NCBI GenBank assembly: GCA_937863215.1
Contig: CALMFQ010000393.1
Coordinates: 1-6,663 of the forward strand
Origin: an uncultured Pseudomonadota bacterium
Lineage (GTDB): Bacteria; Pseudomonadota; Gammaproteobacteria; Burkholderiales; SCOH01
Direction: 5' to 3'
DNA: 6,663 bases
Shown here: positions 1 through 5,577 of the stretch, one piece after another
Layout: the number at the start of each line of letters is the position of its first letter
How positions within the stretch are numbered: the first letter of the stretch is position 1
The notes under the pieces: generated by a model
What the model was told of the DNA's origin: nothing
Seen by the model: only the letters and a program-made list of their open reading frames with translations
Databases searched by the model: none
Position numbers and translations under genes: made by a program

Positions 1-1709
1 CCGGCTGCGCGCAGCTTGCTCCACCGGCGGCGCCGAACGGCAACGAGCTGATTGCAGTGGTGGATGACGATGATGGAGCTTCTGCCAGCCAGCCAGCGGC
101 AAATACCGGTCAATTTCCACCACAGGCGCTGTCGGAAGATATCCTGTTCGATATGCTGGTCGGTGAAATCGGCCTGCAGCGCCGGCGTGCCGATATCGCC
201 AACGGCGCCTACTCGGATTTGCTGAAACGTTCGCACGATCCGCGCATTGCGCGTCGCGCGACCGAAATCGGTCTGTATACCGGCAATCTGAAAAAGGCGA
301 CCGAAGGCGCCAAGGCGTGGGCCGACAGCGATCCGGCATCGATGCAGGCGCGCCATATGCTGCTGGCGCTGCTGCTCAAGGAAGGCCGCTATGACGAGGC
401 CGAGCCGGTGGTACAGCAGGTGTTTGCCGGCATGCCGGCACAACTGCCGCAGGTCTGGCTTGAGCTGCACGACCTGATGATCAAGCAGACCGATCGCGAG
501 GCAATGGTGCGGTTCGCTGCCAGGCTGGCCCAGCCGTATCCGAACATAGCCGAGGCGCGTTTTACCGTGGGTGCGCTGGCCTGGCGTGCCGGGCAGTACG
601 AGCTGGCGGATAAGGAAGTCAGTGCGGCGGAACAGTTGCGTCCGGACTGGGAGTTGGCCGCGCTGTTTCATGCGCAGTTGTTGCAGCGTACTTCGCAGGA
701 TAAGGCGCGCGAATATCTGGGTGAGCACCTGCATCGTTTCCCCAAGTCGCGCGACGTGCGCCAGAATTATGCGCGGCTGCTGGCGGCGGCCAAGCTGTAC
801 CCGGCGGCGCGCGAACAAATGAAGATACTGGTCGATACCGATCCGCGCAGCCTGGAGGCCATGCTGGCCTACGCCGGGCTGTCGCTGGAAATGAAAGACC
901 CGCAGGCAGCGGTGACGACTTTGCTCGATGCACAGAAACTGCAGCTGAAGGATGCTTCGGCAGTCAATTTCATGCTTGGCCAGGCCTATGAAGACATGGG
1001 CAAGCTCGACGAGGCGGGCAAAGCGTTTCTGGCCATCGATTCGGGCGAACGTTTCCTGGCGGCACAGGCACGCTATGTGCGCTTGCTGGTCAAACAGAAC
1101 CAGCTGGATCGGGCGCTGACTCATCTCGATACGGTGCCGACGGTTACCACCGAGCAGAAAATCGGCCTGCAGCAGCTCAAGGCCCAGTCGTTGCGCGATG
1201 CAAAGGAATACCGGCGTGCGTACGAGGTGCTGGATACCGCATTGAAGCAGTATCCGGGCAATAACGACCTGCTCTACGATCGCGCGATGATTGCCGAGCG
1301 GCTGGATTTGCTGGCCGAATCCGAACGCGATTTGCGCGAAATCCTCAAGCAGCGCCCGGAAGACTCGATGGTGCTGAATGCTCTCGGCTATACACTGGCC
1401 GACCGGACCGAGCGGCTCGACGAAGCGCTGGTGCTGATTGAAAAGGCGCTCAAGTTACAACCCAACGATCCATTCATCCTCGACAGCATGGGCTGGGTAA
1501 AGTACCGGATGGGCAAGCTGGACGAAAGCCTGGATTATCTGAATCGTGCCTACACCGCGAAAACCGATCCGGAAATTGCCGCGCATCTGGGCGAGGTGTT
1601 GTGGGCAATGGGCAAGCGCGGCGAGGCCCGTACCATGTGGCAGGGTTCGCTGAAGGAAAATCCGGGGCATGAAACGTTGATGCAGGTCATCAAGCGCCTC
1701 GATCATTGA
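1..1709 (+). CDS. TPR-repeat protein, probable outer-membrane lipoprotein (5' partial)
   Basis: The reading frame is open from the first complete codon (3-5) to the TGA at 1707-1709, giving 568 visible residues, so the true start lies upstream of the window. A GTG at 57 could be read as a start, but the frame continues before it and begins Gly-Cys-Ala-Gln-Leu-Ala-Pro-Pro. That looks like the last residues of a lipobox with the lipidated Cys at codon 6-8, followed by a Pro/Ala-rich linker and an acidic stretch. The rest is helical TPR repeats. The clearest are near nucleotides 1374-1470 (LNALGYTLADR, then a DEAL helix) and 1480-1550 (DSMGWVKYRMGKLDESLDYL). Repeats of this kind serve as protein-binding scaffolds. 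The family usually sits directly before lolB, and the one-base overlap suggests co-translation. No enzymatic motif is visible and the partner is unknown. The lipoprotein call is inference; the TPR call is secure. Confidence 0.9.
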   Translation, partial: GCAQLAPPAAPNGNELIAVVDDDDGASASQPAANTGQFPPQALSEDILFDMLVGEIGLQRRRADIANGAYSDLLKRSHDPRIARRATEIGLYTGNLKKATEGAKAWADSDPASMQARHMLLALLLKEGRYDEAEPVVQQVFAGMPAQLPQVWLELHDLMIKQTDREAMVRFAARLAQPYPNIAEARFTVGALAWRAGQYELADKEVSAAEQLRPDWELAALFHAQLLQRTSQDKAREYLGEHLHRFPKSRDVRQNYARLLAAAKLYPAAREQMKILVDTDPRSLEAMLAYAGLSLEMKDPQAAVTTLLDAQKLQLKDASAVNFMLGQAYEDMGKLDEAGKAFLAIDSGERFLAAQARYVRLLVKQNQLDRALTHLDTVPTVTTEQKIGLQQLKAQSLRDAKEYRRAYEVLDTALKQYPGNNDLLYDRAMIAERLDLLAESERDLREILKQRPEDSMVLNALGYTLADRTERLDEALVLIEKALKLQPNDPFILDSMGWVKYRMGKLDESLDYLNRAYTAKTDPEIAAHLGEVLWAMGKRGEARTMWQGSLKENPGHETLMQVIKRLDH

Positions 1710-2278
1710 TGCGTACGGCGTTGTGTGCCAGCCTGTGCGGGCTGGCTTTGCTTGGTTTGGGCGGTTGCGCGACGGCACCCGGCGTTGCCGGAACGCTGCC
1801 GGGCGCAGCGGATACCGACCCGGCGTTTGCCGTTTCCGGCCGTATCGCCGTGCGCTACGACGGGCGGGCGGACAGCGGTAATTTTTCCTGGCGCCATGTG
1901 CGCGCCGACGACAATCTGACGCTCGAAACTCCGCTGGGCCAGACTTTGGCCCAGCTCAGGCGCGACGCTGCCGGGGTGCAGCTGGAGCTGGCCGATGGCC
2001 GGCGCTACCAGTCGCCGGCGGTGGAGGTCTTGAGCAGCGAAGTGCTGGGCTGGGAGTTGCCCTTGTCCGGCCTGCAGTACTGGATCCGCGGCGTACCGCA
2101 GCCCGGCTTTGCCAGCGAGTCGGCAGTGCGCGGCGAATCCTATGCGCTGACGCAGCGCGGTTGGCAAATCGACTATCCGGAATTCACCGGCCCGCCGGCG
2201 GTACCTGCACGCATGGTGCTCAAGCGGCAGGGATTGGAAATCCGACTCGCCATTCATCAATGGAATTTTCAGCCGTGA
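1709..2278 (+). CDS. lolB: LolB, outer-membrane lipoprotein receptor/insertase
   Basis: LolB accepts lipoproteins from periplasmic LolA and inserts them into the inner leaflet of the outer membrane; it is itself a lipoprotein. The predicted protein has 189 residues. It has a short hydrophobic signal peptide and a lipobox LGGC with Cys20, followed by Ala, which fits outer-membrane sorting. The segment ETPLGQT (residues 73-79) matches the NPLGST loop of E. coli LolB, so Leu76 corresponds to the exposed Leu68 (mature numbering) that is important for membrane insertion. GLQYWIRGVP (121-130) matches the conserved SLRQWILGLP region, and the chain ends with a basic LKRQGLEIRL strand and a Trp. The ATG shares one base with the TPR stop (TGATG) and has no good Shine-Dalgarno sequence close by, so translation is probably coupled to the gene before it. 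A TTG at 1706 is in frame but less likely. Confidence 0.95.
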   Translation: MRTALCASLCGLALLGLGGCATAPGVAGTLPGAADTDPAFAVSGRIAVRYDGRADSGNFSWRHVRADDNLTLETPLGQTLAQLRRDAAGVQLELADGRRYQSPAVEVLSSEVLGWELPLSGLQYWIRGVPQPGFASESAVRGESYALTQRGWQIDYPEFTGPPAVPARMVLKRQGLEIRLAIHQWNFQP

Positions 2279-3117
2279 ACCCAACCCGACTGGCCTGCCC
2301 GGCACCGGCCAAGCTCAACCTGTTCCTGCATGTCACCGGGCGTCGTCCGGATGGCTACCATCTGCTGCAAACCGTATTCCGCTTCATCGATTTCGCCGAT
2401 ACCCTGCAGTTCGATTTGCGCGCCGACGGGCAGGTCGTACACGCCAACCCCTTGCCGGGCGTGCCGGCGGAGTCCGATCTGGTAGTGCGCGCTGCGCGTT
2501 TGCTGCAGCAGGCCAGCGGCTGTCGGCATGGGGTGACGCTGCGCATCGACAAGCGCTTGCCGATGGGAGGCGGACTGGGTGGTGGCAGCTCGGATGCCGC
2601 CACTGCGCTGATTGCGTTGAATCGTCTGTGGCAGACCGGCTTCAGTCGCGCGCAGTTGCAGCAACTGGGGTTGCAGCTTGGTGCCGATGTGCCGGTATTC
2701 ATTTTCGGGCAAAACGCTTTCGCCGAAGGGATCGGTGAAGAGTTACACGCTGTTGCGCTGCCGCCGGCGTGGTATGTAGTGCTGATTCCGCCGGTCGCAG
2801 TGCCGACGGCGAAAGTTTTTACTGCCGATGGCTTGACAAGAGATACGCCTGCCATTAAAGTGCCGGACTTCTCTGACGCGCCGACCCGCAACGATTTGCA
2901 GTCGGTTGTTTGCGAAATGTTTCCGCAGGTGCAGCAAGCCATTGATTGGTTGTCGCAGTTCGGAACGGCAAAAATGACCGGGTCCGGTGCTTGTGTGTTT
3001 GCCGAATTTAGTTCGCGACAGCAAGCGCAAGGCGTGTTAGAATCGGCGCCCGCCGAAATGCAAGGAGTTGTTGCTCAGGGGCTGGATGCTCATCCGTTAC
3101 TGACATGGCTGCCTTGA
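2260..3117 (+). CDS. ispE: 4-diphosphocytidyl-2-C-methyl-D-erythritol kinase (IspE)
   Basis: IspE is a cytoplasmic GHMP-family kinase that phosphorylates CDP-ME with ATP in the MEP (non-mevalonate) isoprenoid pathway. From the ATG at 2260 the protein has 285 residues, a normal family length. Visible motifs are PAPAKLNLFL near the N-terminus with substrate-binding Lys18, DGYH (31-34), the glycine-rich ATP loop PMGGGLGGGSSD (101-112), LGADVPVF with catalytic Asp143, and the C-terminal GHMP motif MTGSGACVFAEF (239-250). The start is not settled. ATG 2260 lacks a Shine-Dalgarno sequence and overlaps lolB by 19 nt. GTG 2275 (280 residues) has GGAA nine bases upstream and forms a GTGA start/stop overlap with lolB. 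I list the outer start because ATG is the commoner codon. The frame stays open to 2161, but that extension is not conserved. The 3' half also appears to carry promoters for the next genes. Confidence 0.97.
   Translation: MEFSAVNPTRLACPAPAKLNLFLHVTGRRPDGYHLLQTVFRFIDFADTLQFDLRADGQVVHANPLPGVPAESDLVVRAARLLQQASGCRHGVTLRIDKRLPMGGGLGGGSSDAATALIALNRLWQTGFSRAQLQQLGLQLGADVPVFIFGQNAFAEGIGEELHAVALPPAWYVVLIPPVAVPTAKVFTADGLTRDTPAIKVPDFSDAPTRNDLQSVVCEMFPQVQQAIDWLSQFGTAKMTGSGACVFAEFSSRQQAQGVLESAPAEMQGVVAQGLDAHPLLTWLP
2833..2861 (+). promoter_or_regulatory. Candidate sigma-70 promoter inside ispE (upstream of the pair)
   Basis: A perfect -35 hexamer TTGACA (2833-2838) is followed, after a 17-bp spacer, by TAAAGT (2856-2861), which matches the -10 consensus at four of six positions. 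In the ispE frame the -35 is read as Leu-Thr followed by an AGA Arg codon, which is uncommon in these genes. A transcript would start near 2868 and would include the end of ispE, tRNA-Gln and possibly prs. Chance matches inside coding DNA are common, so confidence is low to moderate. Confidence 0.35.
3015..3043 (+). promoter_or_regulatory. Candidate stable-RNA promoter for tRNA-Gln (inside ispE 3' end)
   Basis: The -35 is GCGACA (3015-3020, four of six consensus positions). The spacer is exactly 17 bp. The -10 is TAGAAT (3038-3043, five of six), preceded by TG at 3035-3036, which makes an extended -10 (TGTTAGAAT). The twelve bases after it (3044-3055) are all G or C. A GC-rich discriminator of this kind is typical of stringently controlled tRNA and rRNA promoters. 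The start point would fall roughly at 3050-3056, about 75-80 nt before mature tRNA-Gln, so the 5' leader would be removed by RNase P. The hexamers also encode ispE codons. Confidence 0.6.
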
Positions 3118-3129
3118 AACGATTTCTCT

Positions 3130-3204
3130 TGGGGAGTCGCCAAGTGGTAAGGCACCGGATTTTGATTCCGGCATTCGTAGGTTCGATCCCTACCTCCCCA
3201 GCCA
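3130..3204 (+). tRNA. tRNA-Gln (anticodon UUG)
   Basis: A complete cloverleaf of 75 nt with encoded CCA can be drawn. The acceptor stem TGGGGAG (3130-3136) pairs fully with CTCCCCA (3194-3200). The D stem is GCC/GGC (3139-3141 with 3151-3153). The anticodon stem CCGGA (3155-3159) pairs with TCCGG (3167-3171) around the loop TTTTGAT, which puts the anticodon TTG at 3162-3164 and reads CAA and, by wobble, CAG. The T stem GTAGG/CCTAC encloses TTCGATC (3182-3188). The discriminator is G3201, followed by CCA at 3202-3204. The weak first pair (U-A) is a known glutaminyl-tRNA synthetase identity feature. It begins 12 nt after the ispE stop and is followed at once by a terminator. Confidence 0.98.
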
Positions 3205-3214
3205 AACCAATCCG

Positions 3215-3246
3215 AAAAAGCGTGTAATCGTTTACACGCTTTTTTT
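3215..3246 (+). terminator. Intrinsic terminator between tRNA-Gln and prs
   Basis: AGCGTGTAA (3219-3227) pairs perfectly with TTACACGCT (3232-3240) around a TCGT loop, and the stem can be extended by A-T pairs from 3215-3218. A run of seven T residues (3240-3246) follows. This is a textbook Rho-independent terminator and would define the 3' end of the tRNA-Gln transcript. Its T-run ends only 17 nt before the prs start codon, so it must be passed for prs to be expressed from the upstream promoters. The upstream A-run makes it partly symmetrical, but no gene approaches from the other side. Confidence 0.9.
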
Positions 3247-3254
3247 GTTATTGC

Positions 3255-3258
3255 GAGG
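3255..3258 (+). promoter_or_regulatory. Ribosome binding site of prs
   Basis: GAGG lies five bases before the ATG at 3264. It decides the start in favour of this ATG over the in-frame GTG at 3258, which overlaps the site, and over the later ATG at 3282. Confidence 0.75.
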
Positions 3259-3263
3259 TGCGC

Positions 3264-4214
3264 ATGGCCTACGACGGACTGATGGTATTTACCGGTAACG
3301 CGAATCCGAAACTGGCGGAAGATGTGGTCCGCCACTTGGATATTTCGCTGGGACGCATTTCTGTCGGCCGCTTCAGCGACGGCGAGGTAACCGTCGAGTT
3401 GCTGGAGAACGTGCGTGGCCGTGACGTATTTGTGCTGCAGTCAACCTGTCAGCCGACCAACGATAATCTGATGGAAGTCATGCTGGCAGTGGATGCGCTG
3501 AAACGCGCCTCGGCCGGCCGGATCACCGCCGCCGTTCCTTATATGGGTTATGCGCGTCAGGATCGCCGCCCGCGTTCGGCGCGCGTGCCGATTTCCGCCA
3601 AAGTGGTTGCCAACATGCTGACCAGTGCCGGTGTTGACCGTGTACTGACTGTCGATCTGCATGCCGACCAGATTCAGGGTTTCTTCGATATTCCGGTCGA
3701 CAATATTTATGCCACTCCGGTGCTGCTGGATGACGTGCGCGCCAAGGGTTATGAAAACCTGATCACGGTTTCGCCGGACGTCGGCGGTGTGCTGCGTGCC
3801 CGAGCCATGGCAAAGCAACTGAACACCGATCTGGCGATCATCGACAAACGTCGCCCTAAGGCCAATGTGGCCGAGGTGATGCACATCATCGGCGATGTAT
3901 CCGGCCGTACCTGCCTGATCATGGACGATATGGTCGATACCGCCAATACCCTGTGCAAGGCCGCTCAGGCATTGAAGGCGCATGGCGCCGAGCGAGTGCT
4001 GGCGTATGCCACACACCCGGTACTGTCGGGGGCTGCGATTGAGCGCATCAAGGCGTCCGATCTGGACGAGCTGGTAGTGACTGACACCATTCCGCTGTCC
4101 GATGAAGCCAAGGCCTGTGACCGCGTCCGTGTGGTAAGCATTGCCAGCCTGCTGGCCGAGACCATGCGTCGCATCAGCAACGAAGAGTCGGTCAGTACTC
4201 TGTTTGTCGATTAA
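3264..4214 (+). CDS. prs: Ribose-phosphate pyrophosphokinase (PRPP synthetase)
   Basis: Prs transfers pyrophosphate from ATP to ribose 5-phosphate to make PRPP, the precursor for purines, pyrimidines, NAD, histidine and tryptophan; the class I enzyme is a cytoplasmic homo-hexamer regulated by phosphate and ADP. The 316 residues match the usual length of about 315. Motifs in order are FSDGE (37-41), ATP-binding ARQDRR (97-102), the metal/flexible-region motif DLHADQIQGFF (131-141, His133), DKRRP (194-198), and the ribose-5-phosphate-binding loop DDMVDTANT (221-229). The loop has Asn where many bacterial enzymes have Gly (DTAGT or DTGGT); I recall the same Asn in neisserial enzymes. The start has a GAGG site five bases upstream. 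No promoter fits between the terminator and the ATG, so expression probably relies on read-through from the tRNA-Gln/ispE side. prs often follows ispE in proteobacteria. Confidence 0.98.
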   Translation: MAYDGLMVFTGNANPKLAEDVVRHLDISLGRISVGRFSDGEVTVELLENVRGRDVFVLQSTCQPTNDNLMEVMLAVDALKRASAGRITAAVPYMGYARQDRRPRSARVPISAKVVANMLTSAGVDRVLTVDLHADQIQGFFDIPVDNIYATPVLLDDVRAKGYENLITVSPDVGGVLRARAMAKQLNTDLAIIDKRRPKANVAEVMHIIGDVSGRTCLIMDDMVDTANTLCKAAQALKAHGAERVLAYATHPVLSGAAIERIKASDLDELVVTDTIPLSDEAKACDRVRVVSIASLLAETMRRISNEESVSTLFVD

Positions 4215-4221
4215 GTTTTTC

Positions 4222-4243
4222 TGCGTTGCCGCAAGGCGGCGCA
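4222..4243 (+). other. Hairpin 1 in the prs-rplY gap (GCAA tetraloop)
   Basis: GCGTTGCC (4223-4230) pairs with GGCGGCGC (4235-4242) as eight pairs including two G-U, plus T4222-A4243, closed by a stable GCAA (GNRA-type) tetraloop. Four T residues follow (4244-4247). It starts eight bases after the prs stop. It may be a weak terminator, a 3' end stabiliser of prs mRNA, or part of an rplY leader. Confidence 0.6.
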
Positions 4244-4252
4244 TTTTGTAAC

Positions 4253-4282
4253 GGCGTATCTGGTCGCGGATGCGTCATTTTT
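4253..4282 (+). terminator. Hairpin 2 with T-run ending at the rplY ribosome binding site
   Basis: GGCGTATC (4253-4260) pairs with GATGCGTC (4269-4276) as eight pairs including two G-U, with an eight-base loop. A T5 run follows (4278-4282) and directly touches the rplY Shine-Dalgarno GAGG at 4283. It has the form of a modest intrinsic terminator or attenuator placed just before rplY. Whether it terminates at all is not shown by sequence. Confidence 0.45.
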
Positions 4283-4287
4283 GAGGT
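4283..4287 (+). promoter_or_regulatory. Ribosome binding site of rplY
   Basis: GAGGT lies seven bases before the ATG at 4295. It fixes this start over the in-frame upstream ATG at 4226, which would translate through the two hairpins and add 23 residues unlike L25. Confidence 0.8.
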
Positions 4288-4294
4288 AATTAGC

Positions 4295-4885
4295 ATGAAC
4301 TTTGAAGTAATTGCACAAGCCCGTGCTGAGCAGGGTTCCGGAGCGAGCCGCCGCCTGCGTAACGCCGGTCGTGTTCCTGCCATCGTCTACGGTGCTGGCA
4401 AGGATGCGCAGGCAGTAACGCTGGATCACAACTCGATTTTTCACGCGCTGCGCGTTGAAGCGTTCCACGCTTCGGTGCTGAGCCTGAATATCGATGGTCA
4501 GGTTGAGAAAGTATTGCTGCGTGACGTACAGCATCACCCGTTCCGCCAGCTGATCCTGCACATCGATTTCCAGCGTGTTGATCCGAACACCAAGCTGCAC
4601 ATCAAGGTGCCGCTGCACTTCGTCAACGCCGATGTCGCTCCGGGCGTGAAACTGGGTGGCGGTATCGTCAGCCACGTACTGAACGAAGTCGAAGTCAGCT
4701 GCCTGCCGGCCGATTTGCCGGAGTTCATCGAAGTCGATCTGGCCAATCTGGGCGCAGGTCAGTCGATCCACATGTCGGATCTGAAACTGTCGGCCGGTGT
4801 TGAGCTGGTGGCGCTGCACCGCGGCGACAACCAGACCGTGGCCAATTGCTCCGGCAAGGCTGGTGGCGAAGAAGCGGCTGAATAA
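4295..4885 (+). CDS. rplY: 50S ribosomal protein L25, long (CTC/TL5) form
   Basis: L25 binds 5S rRNA in the large ribosomal subunit. The 196-residue protein has the two-domain form: an N-terminal 5S-binding L25 domain (about 1-92) with the hallmark GASRRLR (16-22) and VPAIVYG (27-33), and a C-terminal CTC beta domain (about 97-185) containing IKVPLHFVNAD and EVSCLPADLPEFIEVDL. This contrasts with the short single-domain E. coli L25 of about 94 residues. The C-terminus is a short Gly/Glu/Ala tail, which is variable in the family. The start has a good GAGGT site. The gene lies 80 nt after prs, with two hairpins in the gap, and 77 nt before pth. Its neighbours Pth and YchF also act on translation. 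Confidence 0.97.
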   Translation: MNFEVIAQARAEQGSGASRRLRNAGRVPAIVYGAGKDAQAVTLDHNSIFHALRVEAFHASVLSLNIDGQVEKVLLRDVQHHPFRQLILHIDFQRVDPNTKLHIKVPLHFVNADVAPGVKLGGGIVSHVLNEVEVSCLPADLPEFIEVDLANLGAGQSIHMSDLKLSAGVELVALHRGDNQTVANCSGKAGGEEAAE

Positions 4886-4902
4886 GCGTTTCTGCCCGAA
4901 GC

Positions 4903-4943
4903 AACGGCTCGCTGCTCCGCTAATACCGGTCGGCGGGCCGTTT
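4903..4943 (+). other. Long hairpin in the rplY-pth gap (possible weak terminator)
   Basis: Positions 4903-4914 pair with 4931-4942 as twelve consecutive pairs with two G-U; the outer part is AACGGC/GCCGTT. The loop is 16 bases. Only three T residues (4941-4943) follow, so termination would be weak. It could instead be an mRNA-stabilising or processing structure that separates rplY and pth expression. Together with the ribosome site it accounts for most of this 77-nt gap. Confidence 0.5.
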
Positions 4944-4951
4944 GTCCATTC

Positions 4952-4955
4952 AGGA
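4952..4955 (+). promoter_or_regulatory. Ribosome binding site of pth
   Basis: AGGA is seven bases before the ATG at 4963. It favours this start over an in-frame TTG at 4942, which lies in the hairpin arm. Confidence 0.7.
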
Positions 4956-4962
4956 TCGAAAC

Positions 4963-5577
4963 ATGTCTGCAGGTATCAAGCTGATCGTCGGCCTGGGTAA
5001 TCCCGGCGTCGAATATGTGTCCACCCGGCATAACGCCGGTTTCTGGTGGGTGGATTGTGTTGCTCACGACGAGCGGGTCGAGCTGCGTGTCGACAGCAAG
5101 TTTCACGGCGTGGCTGCGCGTGCCGGTAACGCCGGCGACGAGCTGTGGCTGCTGCAGCCGCAAACCTACATGAACCGCAGTGGCATTGCCGTCGTCAGTC
5201 TGGCACGCTTCTACAAGATTTCACCGGAGCAGATTCTGGTGGTGCACGACGAGCTGGATCTGCCGCCGGGAGCTGCCAAGCTCAAGCAGGGTGGCGGGCA
5301 TGGCGGGCATAACGGCCTGAGGGACATCATCGCCCATCTGGGCAGCGCGAATTTCTGGCGGATGCGTATCGGCATCGGTCACCCCGGCGACCGTAACGAA
5401 GTCGCCAATTTTGTGTTGAAGCCGCCGCGGCAGGAAGAGCAACGGGTAATCGACGATGCCATCGAGGCGTCGCTGAAGGTGTTGCCGCTGCTGCGCAAGG
5501 GAGATTTTCCCAAGGCCATGCATCAATTGCATACGCCGCCAAAACCCAAGGCGGTATCTACGGAAGCGAAATCATGA
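4963..5577 (+). CDS. pth: Peptidyl-tRNA hydrolase
   Basis: Pth cleaves the ester bond of peptidyl-tRNAs that drop off ribosomes, recycling tRNA in the cytoplasm; it is usually essential. The protein has 204 residues, close to the usual 190-200. All key residues are present: IVGLGNPG (8-15) with Asn13, TRHNAG (21-26) with catalytic His23, QTYMN (67-71) with Asn71, HDELDLPPG (95-103) with Asp96, and GGGHGGHNGLRD (110-121) with Asn117. These correspond to E. coli Asn10, His20, Asn68, Asp93 and Asn114. The C-terminus ends in a Pro/Lys-rich tail. The stop overlaps the start of ychF (ATGA), so the two are probably translated together. pth-ychF is a very common gene pair. Confidence 0.98.
   Translation: MSAGIKLIVGLGNPGVEYVSTRHNAGFWWVDCVAHDERVELRVDSKFHGVAARAGNAGDELWLLQPQTYMNRSGIAVVSLARFYKISPEQILVVHDELDLPPGAAKLKQGGGHGGHNGLRDIIAHLGSANFWRMRIGIGHPGDRNEVANFVLKPPRQEEQRVIDDAIEASLKVLPLLRKGDFPKAMHQLHTPPKPKAVSTEAKS

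Noticed and set aside
2161..2259. N-terminal extension of ispE to the start at 2161
   Set aside because: The extra 33 residues lie inside lolB, do not resemble IspE, and would give an over-long protein.
1703..2305. 200-codon minus-strand frame opposite lolB
   Set aside because: It is antisense shadow of lolB with low-complexity composition and no family resemblance.
3100..3129. CTGACA (3100-3105) as a -35 for the tRNA
   Set aside because: No acceptable -10 lies 16-18 bp downstream, and transcription would start inside the mature tRNA.
3223..3228. TGTAAT in the terminator stem as a -10 for prs
   Set aside because: It has no -35-like hexamer at suitable distance and is fully explained by the hairpin.
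3441..4244. 267-codon open frame on the minus strand opposite prs
   Set aside because: It mirrors the codon structure of prs, has a His/Gln/Arg-rich composition with no recognisable domain, and prs is certain on the other strand.
4211..4819. 202-codon minus-strand frame opposite rplY
   Set aside because: It covers both the rplY gene and its leader hairpins, has no ribosome site of note and no family resemblance.
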